DNA from: Bacilli bacterium
Lineage (GTDB): Bacteria > Bacillota_I > Bacilli_A > RF39 > UBA660
Length of the DNA: 41,753 bases
NCBI GenBank assembly: GCA_028693035.1
Contig: JAQUWE010000015.1
Coordinates: 1 to 41,753 of the forward strand
Direction: 5' to 3'
Part shown: positions 8,411-17,341 of the stretch, one piece after another
Layout: each line of letters starts with the position of its first letter
Numbering within the stretch: position 1 is the first letter of the stretch
Program-made: the position numbers and the translations under genes
Notes under the pieces: model-generated
Told to the model about the DNA's origin: nothing
What the model saw: only the letters and a program-made list of their open reading frames with translations
The model's database searches: none

Positions 8411-9193
8411 TTACTTTCTTGCAAAAAAGGCAAGTAAAGATTTTTTGACATCTAAAATAGGATCTGTAATTTCTATATTTTCATTTCTAATGACTCTTCT
8501 AGGATTTTCTTCTGTAATTTCCGTAAACTTATCTTTTCCAATAAGCTCTATAATATGGTTTTTTATTTCCTCAAAACGATCATAAAAACTACTTTCTGCA
8601 CTATGAATATCTGTTGCTAAAAAATGAACCATATTGTGTTTTAGTAAATAAATAAGTGCTTCTTTTGCTTTTGATCCATATCTTCCTATCATACTTGCAA
8701 AATTACTTTGAAATAAAACGCCTTGCTCAATTAAAGGCACCATTTTGCTAGGGTCTTTTTGAAAATAGGCATATCTTTCAGGATGGGCAATAATAGGAAT
8801 CCAGTTATGGCTGATTAATTTAAAAATGTACTCTTCTAAATGAACAGGATATAGTGCAAAAGGAAGTTCTATTAAAATATATTTGCTATCATTGATAGAA
8901 GATATTTCTTCGTTTTTAATATAGTCTTCTAATTCGTCTAAAATAAATACTTCATTTCCTAAATAAAGTTCTATATCTAATTTTTTTTCTTTTAATTTTT
9001 TATAGATTTTTTTAATGTTTGCAACCTTGGTTTTATTGTTTGCTACATAAGAACTTCCATCCATATAATGAGGGGTTGCAACGACAGCAGAAAAGCCTAG
9101 CTTTTTTAATTTTGTTAAAATGGCTAAGCTTTCTTCTATTGATTTACTTCCGTCATCAATTCCATTTAAAATATGTGCATGTATATCAAACAT
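8411..9193 (-). CDS. cpsB: CpsB/YwqE-type PHP-domain protein-tyrosine phosphatase
   Basis: Metal-dependent phosphatase that dephosphorylates the tyrosine kinase CpsD and so controls polymer length and export. The PHP metal-binding motifs are all visible: DIHAHILNGIDDG at the N-terminus, TPHY near residue 40, HPERY near 137 and TDIHS near 193. At 260 residues it is a usual CpsB length, and no signal peptide is present, as expected for a cytoplasmic enzyme. It starts 8 bases after the cpsD stop, in a cpsC-cpsD-cpsB order. A terminator follows. Streptococcal loci place these regulators at the start of the operon; here they are at the end. Confidence 0.92.
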   Translation of the reverse strand: MFDIHAHILNGIDDGSKSIEESLAILTKLKKLGFSAVVATPHYMDGSSYVANNKTKVANIKKIYKKLKEKKLDIELYLGNEVFILDELEDYIKNEEISSINDSKYILIELPFALYPVHLEEYIFKLISHNWIPIIAHPERYAYFQKDPSKMVPLIEQGVLFQSNFASMIGRYGSKAKEALIYLLKHNMVHFLATDIHSAESSFYDRFEEIKNHIIELIGKDKFTEITEENPRRVIRNENIEITDPILDVKKSLLAFFARK

Positions 9194-9201
9194 TTTCTCA
9201 C

Positions 9202-9870
9202 CTACTCATAATAACTTGAATAATAATCTGTACTTTTCTTTGGTACTTTATTGACTACAACACCTGCTATATCAGCACCAACTTTTTCTAAAGATTTTTT
9301 TGTATTTACAAGCAAATCCATTGGTGTATATTTAATTGACGATACAATCACTACTTTGTCGACTCTTCTTGCCATAATCAAAGCATCAGGAAGTCCATTG
9401 GTTGGAACTCCATCTAAAATAATATAATCAAATATTTTTTCTAATAAATTAAGAAGTGTTTCCATCCCTTCTGAGTTTAAAAGTTCAGATGGGTTGGGAG
9501 GCACAGTTCCTCTTGTTAGAATGTAAAGTTCTGGAATTTCACTTTTTATAATATAGTGTTTAAATTCTTCTTCAATATTATCAATCAGTAAGTTAGAAAG
9601 TCCCCTAGTTGGTTTTAGTCCAAATACATTGTGGGTTCTTCCCCTTCTCATATCACAATCAATAATAAGTGTTTTTTTACCTGTTTGTGCAAAGGTTAAA
9701 GCAAGGTTACTACTGATAAAACTTTTGCCTTCTCCAGGTACAGAACTTGTAATAAAAATGGATTTTACTTTTTTTCCTACTGAAGAAAATTGTAGATTGG
9801 TACGAATGGTACGAATGCTTTCACTAATACTAGATTTAGGATTTTCCATAATAACGAGTTCTTTTTTCAT
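9202..9870 (-). CDS. cpsD: CpsD/YwqD-type bacterial tyrosine kinase
   Basis: Autophosphorylating BY-kinase that acts with the membrane adaptor CpsC to drive polysaccharide assembly and chain length. It has a Walker A (SSVPGEGKSF near residue 43), a Walker A' (LIIDCDMRRGR), a Walker B-like IILDGVP, and a C-terminal tyrosine cluster (STDYYSSYYE) that is the expected autophosphorylation site. I start it at the ATG at 9870 (MKKELVIMENP): GGAAAGGATGG lies upstream and the cpsC stop is one base away. A start at 9891 would overlap cpsC by 20 bases with no binding site. Kinase and membrane adaptor are separate proteins, the Firmicute arrangement. Confidence 0.93.
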   Translation of the reverse strand: MKKELVIMENPKSSISESIRTIRTNLQFSSVGKKVKSIFITSSVPGEGKSFISSNLALTFAQTGKKTLIIDCDMRRGRTHNVFGLKPTRGLSNLLIDNIEEEFKHYIIKSEIPELYILTRGTVPPNPSELLNSEGMETLLNLLEKIFDYIILDGVPTNGLPDALIMARRVDKVVIVSSIKYTPMDLLVNTKKSLEKVGADIAGVVVNKVPKKSTDYYSSYYE

Positions 9871-9871
9871 A

Positions 9872-10555
9872 TTAGCGACCATCCTTTCCACTATACACAG
9901 GTACTTTTCCTAAAATAGGAAGTCCTAATTTCATTTCTACTTGTTCTACAGAACGAATGGTTTTATCAAAATAGAACATAATGAATAAAAGTCCCATACC
10001 AAGTGCAAAACCTAAAGCAAAATAAATAATCATTTCTTTGGTTAAATTGATATTGTAGGGTTCATTAGCAATATCTGCTTCATCTAAAACATTGATGTTT
10101 TTGATACTGTAAATTCTTCCTACTTCTTTAGAAAAAGTATTAGCTACTGCTAAAGAGATATCTCTGGCATCTCTTGGATTTTCGTTCGTAACTGTAATTT
10201 TAATGATTTCTGTGTTTTCTACGGATGTAACACTTGTCTCTTCTAAAAGCTCTTCATAAGTTTGTTTTAGATTTAATTTTTTGATAACACTTTCTAAGAC
10301 ACTTCTACTTTTTACAATTTCCTGGTATGTTCCTACCAATTTTTGATTGACAGTAACATCTACTTGCGCAGATGCTGCAGTAGCATTTGCCTCTGTTGTT
10401 GCCAGTACAATAGTAGATGAAGAATTGTATAAAGGCGTTTTAAAATAAATAGAATAAATGCCTCCTACAATACATGTCATAAATATAATAAGAATTAAAA
10501 TAGGCATTTTACTTCTTAAATAGCTGAATAATTCTCTGATGTCGATTTCTTCCAT
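9872..10555 (-). CDS. cpsC: CpsC/Wzz-type chain-length determinant and kinase activator
   Basis: Polysaccharide co-polymerase of 227 residues with two membrane segments (about residues 16-38 and 174-196) around an extracytoplasmic domain, followed by a short cytoplasmic tail that would contact CpsD. The N-terminal EIDIRELFSYLRSK is typical of the Wzz superfamily. It recruits and activates the kinase CpsD and sets polymer length. A promoter lies just upstream (10580-10608), so cpsC-cpsD-cpsB can be transcribed on its own as well as by read-through from the glycan genes. The ATG follows GGGAAGGAAG. Confidence 0.9.
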   Translation of the reverse strand: MEEIDIRELFSYLRSKMPILILIIFMTCIVGGIYSIYFKTPLYNSSSTIVLATTEANATAASAQVDVTVNQKLVGTYQEIVKSRSVLESVIKKLNLKQTYEELLEETSVTSVENTEIIKITVTNENPRDARDISLAVANTFSKEVGRIYSIKNINVLDEADIANEPYNINLTKEMIIYFALGFALGMGLLFIMFYFDKTIRSVEQVEMKLGLPILGKVPVYSGKDGR

Positions 10556-10579
10556 AGTTTACTTCCTTCCCTGTTTTTT

Positions 10580-10608
10580 ATTATACCTAAATTTATGATT
10601 TTAAGCAA
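10580..10608 (-). promoter_or_regulatory. Promoter for cpsC-cpsD-cpsB, with overlapping inverted repeat
   Basis: TTGCTT (10603-10608), a 17-base spacer and a perfect TATAAT (10580-10585) on the minus strand, 25 bases before the cpsC start. An inverted repeat ATGATT-N6-AATCAT (10595-10612) covers the -35 element and abuts the stop codon of the LCP gene. It could be an operator or a weak terminator stem. Confidence 0.65.
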
Positions 10609-10612
10609 TCAT

Positions 10613-12052
10613 TTAAAGGCCTAGTTGTGTAAATTTATTTCCTTTTAACATACCGTTAATATAACCTTTTGCTTGCTCTACTGTCTGTATGTTTGGTTCC
10701 ATTACATATCTTACAATACCAAGTGAATAGGTCATATTATGGGAATCAGATCCGTTTAGATTATACGTTTTGATCGTCCAAGAAGGCATGGTATCTAATT
10801 GTTTATTGATATAACTTGTCATGGTATTGGTCTCTATATTGGTTTGAAAAGAATTTTCAAGTGTTTGCAAAATACTATTATATTTTGTAAGTAAGGATGG
10901 CGATGTACTTATTTTTTTGATAATAGCGGATAAAACCACTTGCTGATTCTGCCCGCGGTGACGATCTCCTGATGCGTAGGTCATACGTTCTCTTGAGAAG
11001 GCAAGCGCCTCTGTACCATTTAAGTGATTGTTTCCTTTTTTGATATATACTTTTCTATTAGTAAAAGCTTTAAAGGAAGTATCTGAATAAATATCGATTC
11101 CTCCTATTTGATCGACTAATTTAATAACAGTATCAAAGTTTACTCTTATGTAATAAGGAATATGGGTTTCTAATAAATCTTCCACTGTCTTGACTGACAT
11201 ATCAATACCATAATAGGCAGCATGCGTTAGTTTATCTTTGCTTCCTTCTATTCCATGTAGTTTCACATAATAGTCTCTTGGAACGACTGTCAGTAATATT
11301 TCATAGGTATTAGGATTTACGGTAATGACAATATTGACGTCTCCCTGTGATTTTGTCATGATGTCTCCATATACATCAATCCCACTTATAAAAATATTAA
11401 AGGGTTCCTTTAATGGATTTAGTTTATCTTGGCTAGTTTGTTCTATTTTTGTTTTAATAGAAAATGTATAAATTACTTTTGTTTTATCTTTAAATTCTGT
11501 ATTGGTTTCTTCTAAAATACTTTTATGACTTTCCTTTAAAAGAATAAAATCTTCTTTTTTATTCAACAAATCACTTGTCATCTTTTGGATATCAATATAT
11601 TCTTTTTCTTTAAAAGAAATCATTTCTTTTAAGGCTGTACGTGCTTTTTCTAAAGTATCATCTTGTTTGGTATAGATAACGATTTGTTTATCTTTAACAT
11701 CTTCTATTTTAGATGCCGTATTTTCTTTTAAGGCAACTATATAGTAGGTATTGGTTTCTTCTGTTTTATTATTTAATTTATCTAGAAAATAATAAGTTTT
11801 GTAAACGTAGACTTCACCTACTACTGTAATGGTGAGGAATGCAAGTAATACAATACTGGTGCAAGAGGAAATAATTTTATTAGTGTTCTTTTTAAAAGTT
11901 AGAAATAAAAGAAGCAGTAATAAAAGCATTTCTCCTATGATAAGAGGATACAAATATTTACTTGGAAGTATTTGTATATACCCTACTGTTCCTAGGAAAA
12001 TGATGGTACAGATACCAAAAAGAATAACTAAGATTTTATTTGCGTTTTTCAT
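10613..12052 (-). CDS. LytR-CpsA-Psr family glycopolymer transferase
   Basis: LCP proteins move lipid-linked polymers onto peptidoglycan. Three N-terminal membrane segments (roughly residues 8-28, 33-52 and 62-83) are followed by an extracytoplasmic accessory region (about 100-205) and the LCP catalytic domain (about 215-385). Visible LCP features include FNIFISGIDVYG, the basic VVPRDYYV segment, a THAAYYG stretch, GGIDIY, and LNGTEALAFSRER with the conserved arginines, then GDRHRGQNQQ. The membrane layout plus accessory domain is the CpsA type seen in capsule loci. It overlaps the upstream vanZ-like gene by 17 bases. In context it most likely attaches the locus's polymer to the wall. Confidence 0.92.
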   Translation of the reverse strand: MKNANKILVILFGICTIIFLGTVGYIQILPSKYLYPLIIGEMLLLLLLLFLTFKKNTNKIISSCTSIVLLAFLTITVVGEVYVYKTYYFLDKLNNKTEETNTYYIVALKENTASKIEDVKDKQIVIYTKQDDTLEKARTALKEMISFKEKEYIDIQKMTSDLLNKKEDFILLKESHKSILEETNTEFKDKTKVIYTFSIKTKIEQTSQDKLNPLKEPFNIFISGIDVYGDIMTKSQGDVNIVITVNPNTYEILLTVVPRDYYVKLHGIEGSKDKLTHAAYYGIDMSVKTVEDLLETHIPYYIRVNFDTVIKLVDQIGGIDIYSDTSFKAFTNRKVYIKKGNNHLNGTEALAFSRERMTYASGDRHRGQNQQVVLSAIIKKISTSPSLLTKYNSILQTLENSFQTNIETNTMTSYINKQLDTMPSWTIKTYNLNGSDSHNMTYSLGIVRYVMEPNIQTVEQAKGYINGMLKGNKFTQLGL

Positions 12053-12533
12053 GTGTAACCTTCTTTCCTACTATAAAATAGATAATTAAAAGACCAAAGG
12101 TTGCCCCTAAACTATCTACAAAGATATCAAAGAAACGGGCTGTTCTTCCTTGTACAAATAACTGGTGAAATTCATCAGTAGATGCATAAAATGTACAAAA
12201 AAGAAAAGTTCCAAGTAATATAAAGTGCATTGGTTTGTTGCATTGTCTTAAGAAAAGAAATACTAAAATAGCTAAAATCATGTATTCAAAGAAGTGAGCA
12301 GATTTACGAACAGGTTTAATCAAAGAATCAATTAGACTTTCTTTTGCATTTTCTTTTTTTTGTTCCACTTTATATTCTTGGGTCCCTTCTTTATCAGTAG
12401 ATACATTTGTATTGATCACTTTTCCAATACTGTCTGTAGTTAACTTTTTAGATAAGGTACCATTTTGTGAAGAAAACAGGAATATGACAATAAGCCATAT
12501 TATAGTCAAAATAGCGTATATGTACTTTTTCAT
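12036..12533 (-). CDS. VanZ-family membrane protein
   Basis: A 165-residue membrane protein with four hydrophobic segments and the VanZ signatures: FSSQNG after the first segment, VRKSAHFFEYMILA in the middle and STDEFHQLFVQGRTARFFDIFVDS near the end. VanZ proteins occur with cell-envelope genes and contribute to teicoplanin tolerance in the vanA cluster; their biochemical role is unclear. The ATG at 12533 (MKKYIYAIL) has AGAAAGAAG upstream. A longer frame to 12620 encodes polar sequence without a binding site and is rejected. It overlaps the LCP gene, so the two are translationally coupled. A function in wall anchoring of the polymer is inferred from context only. Confidence 0.85.
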   Translation of the reverse strand: MKKYIYAILTIIWLIVIFLFSSQNGTLSKKLTTDSIGKVINTNVSTDKEGTQEYKVEQKKENAKESLIDSLIKPVRKSAHFFEYMILAILVFLFLRQCNKPMHFILLGTFLFCTFYASTDEFHQLFVQGRTARFFDIFVDSLGATFGLLIIYFIVGKKVTHEKRK

Positions 12534-12783
12534 TTTACACACTTCTTTCTTAAAATATAATTTTCTTATAATATGATATATATTATCACATTGAAGACTT
12601 TTTCTACACGATTCTCTCATTTACTAAATTTTTAATTGTAATGAAATTTAATTCAGAAAACATTTCTTGCAAATTCATTTGTAATATTCTAAATTTAATT
12701 GATTATATAGCAATAAATAATAAGTTACACTAGTTAATAGCAGAACATATTTGTGAATTTTACTTTTACTATTCATTTTTTTC
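12534..12783. other. 250-bp AT-rich gap between wzx and vanZ
   Basis: No convincing gene. It contains an inverted repeat TGATA-N5-TATCA (12574-12588) beside a possible -10 (TATTAT on the minus strand, 12568-12573), with only a weak -35 match. This may be a regulated promoter for vanZ and the LCP gene. A 24-codon open frame (12678-12604) lacks a ribosome binding site. Confidence 0.4.
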
Positions 12784-14178
12784 TTATTTGATATTCTTTT
12801 TAAACAAAAGAGATATTAATATATTTTTATTAGAATAGAATAAATAAATCGTTAATATTATCAAGAAGACTATTTTAAACATAAAATTAGCAAAGTAAAA
12901 AACAAATATTGTTACAATAAATAGCACACAATTATTAAATGTATCTGTCGAACTATCATTTAAGATAACATATTTTTCTAAAGATTTTTTTCTATATATA
13001 TATATTATATATGATGAAATAAGTGTCGATATTGCAGAAGTATATAACCCAAACATTTTAATAAATAGGAAATTAATTATAATGTTAGATAATGCAGCAA
13101 TTAACGATGTTAATCCTAATATTTTAGTATCCTTGTGTGCAGTATATATTCCACCAAAAAAACCAGATAATGATGCATAATATACAGCTAACGAAAGAAT
13201 TGGTATATACATTAGCCCCCCACCATAGGATTCCGAAACCAATAGTGGAAATATAAATGAAATAGATGCAATTAAAAGAAGGGTTATTGTAAATAGCAAT
13301 TTCTTTATGTTTTTATATACAAAATTATACTTGTCCTTTTCATTTCCATCCTTTAAAATTTTTGCTGATGATTCCGTCCAAGCAACATTAAAAAAGGAAT
13401 AAAATGTATTTATTAAATTAGGAAATTTATACGCAACAGAATAAATTCCATTCGAAGATGTTCCTAAGAATCCAACAATAAATAATCTATCCGAAAGATT
13501 AATGATTGACCAGCAAATTGTATTTGGTACAAGTGGCCATGAATATTTAATCATTTTAATCAGTTCACCCATTTTAAAATTTTTAATGCTTATATATTTA
13601 TATATATTTATTAATACAAAAATACTAATTGAAACAAGTAAATTAGATATTATTGATGAAAAAATTAATGCCTTAAAACCCAATTGAAATACAATAATAA
13701 ATATAATATTTAGTAAAATAATAAAAATACTTAATACAAAATTAGATATAGAAAACATTTTTATTTTTCCTGTTCCTCTACAAATTGCATTGCTTAATGC
13801 AATAAATACATTTGAAATACTATAAATAACAATATAAAAAATAATAACATTACTTATAACATACGAAAATATACTACCTACCATTGCAAAAACAATACAT
13901 ATCGAAAAGCAATATAAAAAAGTATTACTTATTATCTTCTTTTTTTCAATATCATTTTTTGCATCAATTAAAAATCTAAACATTGATTCTTCAAGTAGCA
14001 ATGTTAATATGGGAACTAGGAAGGACGATATAACTATTACAAGATCATAATTTCCGTACTCCGTTGTAGATAAGTATCCAGTGTATAATGGTAATAATAA
14101 AAAGTTGAGTACCTGTGTTCCGAACTTTCCTATAGCAATGATAAATGTATTTTTAATTAACTCAGATACTCGGTCCAT
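12784..14178 (-). CDS. wzx: Wzx-type oligosaccharide flippase
   Basis: A 464-residue MATE/MVF-superfamily (polysaccharide transporter) protein with about 12-14 membrane segments. The N-terminus (VSELIKNTFIIAIGKFGTQ, then LLLPLYTGYLSTTEYGNYDL) is characteristic of Wzx flippases, which turn undecaprenyl-diphosphate-linked repeat units to the outer leaflet for polymerisation. It overlaps the radical SAM gene upstream by 17 bases. Codon use is noticeably more AT-rich than in the flanking housekeeping genes, as is common for serotype-specific genes. With the EpsG-type polymerase and CpsC it completes a Wzx/Wzy-dependent pathway. Confidence 0.9.
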   Translation of the reverse strand: MDRVSELIKNTFIIAIGKFGTQVLNFLLLPLYTGYLSTTEYGNYDLVIVISSFLVPILTLLLEESMFRFLIDAKNDIEKKKIISNTFLYCFSICIVFAMVGSIFSYVISNVIIFYIVIYSISNVFIALSNAICRGTGKIKMFSISNFVLSIFIILLNIIFIIVFQLGFKALIFSSIISNLLVSISIFVLINIYKYISIKNFKMGELIKMIKYSWPLVPNTICWSIINLSDRLFIVGFLGTSSNGIYSVAYKFPNLINTFYSFFNVAWTESSAKILKDGNEKDKYNFVYKNIKKLLFTITLLLIASISFIFPLLVSESYGGGLMYIPILSLAVYYASLSGFFGGIYTAHKDTKILGLTSLIAALSNIIINFLFIKMFGLYTSAISTLISSYIIYIYRKKSLEKYVILNDSSTDTFNNCVLFIVTIFVFYFANFMFKIVFLIILTIYLFYSNKNILISLLFKKNIK

Positions 14179-15292
14179 TTTTGCTATTTTCCTTAATAAA
14201 TTTTTTTGCTATTTTTTTTATAGTTTTTTTTGTTTCTTCAACTTTTATTATTTTTCCTTCTTTTATGTTAACAACTTTTTTTTCTTTCTCAGTGTATTTA
14301 CGATTAATTAAATTTAATTTTGTTCCTAATGCTTTTCTTGTTGTTTCATTAAACCATTTAGCATCTTCTCTATCTCTTAATTTAACATATGTTATATCTT
14401 CATCTACATCATCTATTACCCCTAAAGACATAAAATGACTTGAGTTCATACAAAAACATGTTCTACAGTTATTTCCTATAGGACTAAAATCTATTTTCTT
14501 ATTAGGATTTTCAAAAATTTTTTGTGATTTAGAATGACCATAGCATTTTTTTAATTCCCCGGTTACTAAATTTAAGACGCCTGCTCGTTCACCAGCATAA
14601 CAAAATTCTGTTCTTTTTTTATTAAAATTTTTCATAGTATAATCAAATAACGGTGAGTCGAATGATTTTCCAAATTTTATATAATCATCAATTGAATGTG
14701 ATGTAAGAATTTTTATTTGTTCCTCACGTTCATCTCTTGTTGCGGCAATTTGAGGGTAAGCACCAACCTTTTCCAAACTTATCTTTTTTATTTCTTCAAT
14801 GTATGGAATATATTCATCACATAAATTCAATTGTAAAACAAATGAACAGCCAAGCGATTTAACATAAGCAATATTGTTGAAGAATATATCAAGTAATTTT
14901 AGTCTTTTAAGCTCTAAATAATGAAATGAGAAAGAAAAATGTAGTCTTTTTAGATCTTCTTCAAAAAAACTTTGGAATTTTCTAAATTTATGTGTAAGTG
15001 TACCATTAGTTGTAATATTTACTACATGTCCGTTTTTTAACAATTCCATAGCTATATCTATAATTTCAGGTTGTGCTAAGGTTTCTCCAGCCCCACATAT
15101 TGAAAAATAACACACACCCCCAAGTCTTTCTTTTGTTAAACATTTACCAATGTATTCTGATGTATATTTCATTTCCGCTAGTTTCATATTTCTATAATTT
15201 CTTGAATTCACATAACAATAACTACATTTTAAATTGCATACAGTCATTGGAATTAAACATTCAAAAAATCTTTTTATCTTAATTTTCTTCAT
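14162..15292 (-). CDS. Radical SAM enzyme with SPASM-like C-terminal cysteines, in the polysaccharide locus
   Basis: The CNLKCSYC motif (Cys19, Cys23, Cys26) binds the radical-SAM [4Fe-4S] cluster, and ICGAGETL near residue 65 matches the GGE-type SAM-binding region. A second set of cysteines (FCYAGERAG, KKCYG and NCRTCFC, about residues 235-285) resembles a SPASM/Twitch auxiliary cluster domain, and a basic tail follows. At 376 residues it is the size of carbohydrate- or peptide-modifying SPASM enzymes. It overlaps the pyruvyl transferase upstream (14 bases) and wzx downstream (17 bases), so it belongs to the glycan operon. There is no precursor-peptide gene nearby. I infer modification of a sugar, for example dehydrogenation or epimerisation, but the substrate cannot be read from the sequence. 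Confidence 0.85.
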   Translation of the reverse strand: MKKIKIKRFFECLIPMTVCNLKCSYCYVNSRNYRNMKLAEMKYTSEYIGKCLTKERLGGVCYFSICGAGETLAQPEIIDIAMELLKNGHVVNITTNGTLTHKFRKFQSFFEEDLKRLHFSFSFHYLELKRLKLLDIFFNNIAYVKSLGCSFVLQLNLCDEYIPYIEEIKKISLEKVGAYPQIAATRDEREEQIKILTSHSIDDYIKFGKSFDSPLFDYTMKNFNKKRTEFCYAGERAGVLNLVTGELKKCYGHSKSQKIFENPNKKIDFSPIGNNCRTCFCMNSSHFMSLGVIDDVDEDITYVKLRDREDAKWFNETTRKALGTKLNLINRKYTEKEKKVVNIKEGKIIKVEETKKTIKKIAKKFIKENSKNGPSI

Positions 15293-16337
15293 AATTTTTT
15301 ATAACCTCCAACAATTCACTGTAATCGTTATTCAAATCTTTTTTTACTATAGATTTTAAATCTAACAGATAATTTATTTTTTCATTAATTTCTTTATCAC
15401 GATCAGATGCTAACAAAATAAAATTTTGTTCCTTTAGCCATGTATTAAACGTACTCAATATTTTATCATTATTATTATTAAATACGATGCATGGAGTATT
15501 TGTAATGTAGCAAAATATCATGCCATGTAATCTATCTGTAACAACAATTTTTTTATGTGATAATTTATTTAGATAGCTATCTAAATAAACTATATTATCA
15601 TTTATTGATATTTTTTCAGAGCACGTATCCATATACTCAATGTTTAATTTGTATTTTTTTAATTGAGAAATTAGAACATTTTGATAATCTGCTGAAAGAG
15701 ATTTTTCAATATCGTCTCTCATAATTAATCCTATGTTTTTTCTTTTTACATTAGGAATCTGGTAGTTAAATGAAAAAACGATATCAGGCGTTAAAAAAAC
15801 ATTTTTTATATTTTGATTTTTGTATTTATCAAATGATTTTTTTTCTCTAGCAAATATTGATATATTTTTACATTTTTTTGAATAGGTAACAAATTCATTT
15901 AACTTTTTTTTACCATTGTATGTGTCACTATATACTACAGTTTGAGGAAATAAGATTATTTTATTAATACTAAATTTTTTTAAATAAAATCTTCGTTTAA
16001 AATCTATAAATTCATATATATCGCCATTATTGCCTCCACCAATAAAAGTTAAAATTGATGAACTATCAATCTTCTTTTTTAAATCAAGATATACTTTTAA
16101 TGAATCATCTGTATTTATAGAAATAATTTCATATTTTTTTGATAAATGATTTTTTAAAAAATCAATTTGAGATAATGTAATTGCAATATCTCCTAAATTA
16201 TTATAATCTGCCGCAAAAAAAACATAAGCTTGGTTTCTTGTTTTGTTTATTTTAATTTTCTTTTTATTAAAATAAATTTCATAATATGCACAGATGTTTT
16301 GCTTGACTTTTTTTAATAAATAGATAAATAATTTCAT
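15279..16337 (-). CDS. Polysaccharide pyruvyl transferase family protein
   Basis: Member of the CsaB/WcaK/AmsJ family (GT-B-like fold), which adds a pyruvyl ketal from phosphoenolpyruvate to a sugar of the repeat unit. Key features are YNNLGDIAIT near residue 45, FIGGGNNGD near 98, ILFPQTVVYSD near 130, TPDIVFSF near 185 and the diagnostic TDRLHGMI near 265. The 352-residue length fits. Its ATG overlaps the stop of the upstream GT2 as ATGA, implying translational coupling. It suggests an acidic, pyruvylated polymer. Some family members act outside pyruvylation, so the reaction is probable rather than certain. Confidence 0.87.
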   Translation of the reverse strand: MKLFIYLLKKVKQNICAYYEIYFNKKKIKINKTRNQAYVFFAADYNNLGDIAITLSQIDFLKNHLSKKYEIISINTDDSLKVYLDLKKKIDSSSILTFIGGGNNGDIYEFIDFKRRFYLKKFSINKIILFPQTVVYSDTYNGKKKLNEFVTYSKKCKNISIFAREKKSFDKYKNQNIKNVFLTPDIVFSFNYQIPNVKRKNIGLIMRDDIEKSLSADYQNVLISQLKKYKLNIEYMDTCSEKISINDNIVYLDSYLNKLSHKKIVVTDRLHGMIFCYITNTPCIVFNNNNDKILSTFNTWLKEQNFILLASDRDKEINEKINYLLDLKSIVKKDLNNDYSELLEVIKNYEEN

Positions 16338-17275
16338 CCCTTAATACCTCTCTTCAAAAATATATATGAATAAACCTTTTTACTCAATTTATAAATAAAA
16401 TATCTCATTAAGTTTCCTTTAGATAATTTAAAATCTTTTACTTTAATAGATAAAATATAATCCGCATTTTTTTTGTGTTTATCAATTAAAAAAGGATACA
16501 ATCTTAGAGCATTTTCAAACATGAATTTTTTACTCTCTTTCATATTTGGATAATGATTTAATATGAATTCATATCTATCGTATGAAAGTTGGAATTTATC
16601 ATTACATAACTTAGTATCAGCAGAATGAAGTATACTATCATTTCTTTGTAGATAATAATACAATTCTATATTCGAAAAAACAATTTTTGTACATTTATCA
16701 AAAAGTTTGTAAGTTGTTCCTAAATCTTCCATTTTTTTTCCTTTTGGATATCTTATGTTCTCGAACAATTCTATTTTATACATTTTATTCCATGCATAAT
16801 TTCCTATTTTATTATCTCTAAACAAATAAGATATAGCTTTCTCAGAATCAATAATAATAGGTTTATTTACTGGAATTGATTTTATTCTTTCTTCATGATT
16901 TTCATAATAAAATTGGTAGCCAATTATTGAAATATCTGCTTTTGTCTTTAATAAGTTTGTATACAAGATACTTATATATTTTTCATCAATATAATCATCA
17001 CTATCAACAAAACATATATATTTTCCTTTTGCTATCTCTAATCCACAATTTCTAGCATCAGATAGTCCACCATTTTTTTTATGTACAACTACAATTCTAT
17101 CATCTTTTTTTGAAAAATCATCACATATATTGCCACAAGTATCAGGTGAACCATCATCAACCAATATAATTTCTAATTTTTTATATGTCTGATTTACAAT
17201 GGAGTTTACACACTTACTAATATATTTTTCAACTTTGTAAACGGGTATTACTACAGTGATTAAATCCTGTTCCAC
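16334..17275 (-). CDS. GT2-family glycosyltransferase (paralogue A)
   Basis: GT-A fold family 2 glycosyltransferase that adds a sugar to the lipid-linked repeat unit on the cytoplasmic face. It has VVIPVYKVEKYI at the start, LVDDGSPD, KNGGLSDARNCGLE and the metal-binding FVDSDDYID. I place the start at the GTG at 17275, six bases after AGAGGTG; the longer GTG start at 17284 would lie within that binding site. The N-terminal 110 or so residues are nearly the same as in the neighbouring GT2 at 17342-18304, pointing to an old tandem duplication with diverged acceptor halves. The donor sugar cannot be predicted. Confidence 0.9.
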   Translation of the reverse strand: MEQDLITVVIPVYKVEKYISKCVNSIVNQTYKKLEIILVDDGSPDTCGNICDDFSKKDDRIVVVHKKNGGLSDARNCGLEIAKGKYICFVDSDDYIDEKYISILYTNLLKTKADISIIGYQFYYENHEERIKSIPVNKPIIIDSEKAISYLFRDNKIGNYAWNKMYKIELFENIRYPKGKKMEDLGTTYKLFDKCTKIVFSNIELYYYLQRNDSILHSADTKLCNDKFQLSYDRYEFILNHYPNMKESKKFMFENALRLYPFLIDKHKKNADYILSIKVKDFKLSKGNLMRYFIYKLSKKVYSYIFLKRGIKG

Positions 17276-17341
17276 TTTTTTCACCTCTTATTAATTAAAT
17301 TTTTTTTACATTTATGTCATAAAGTATTCAAAATGTTTAGA

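Noticed and set aside
12604-12678. 24-codon minus-strand open frame in the wzx/vanZ gap
   Set aside because: No ribosome binding site, no hydrophobic or other recognisable pattern; likely chance in AT-rich DNA.
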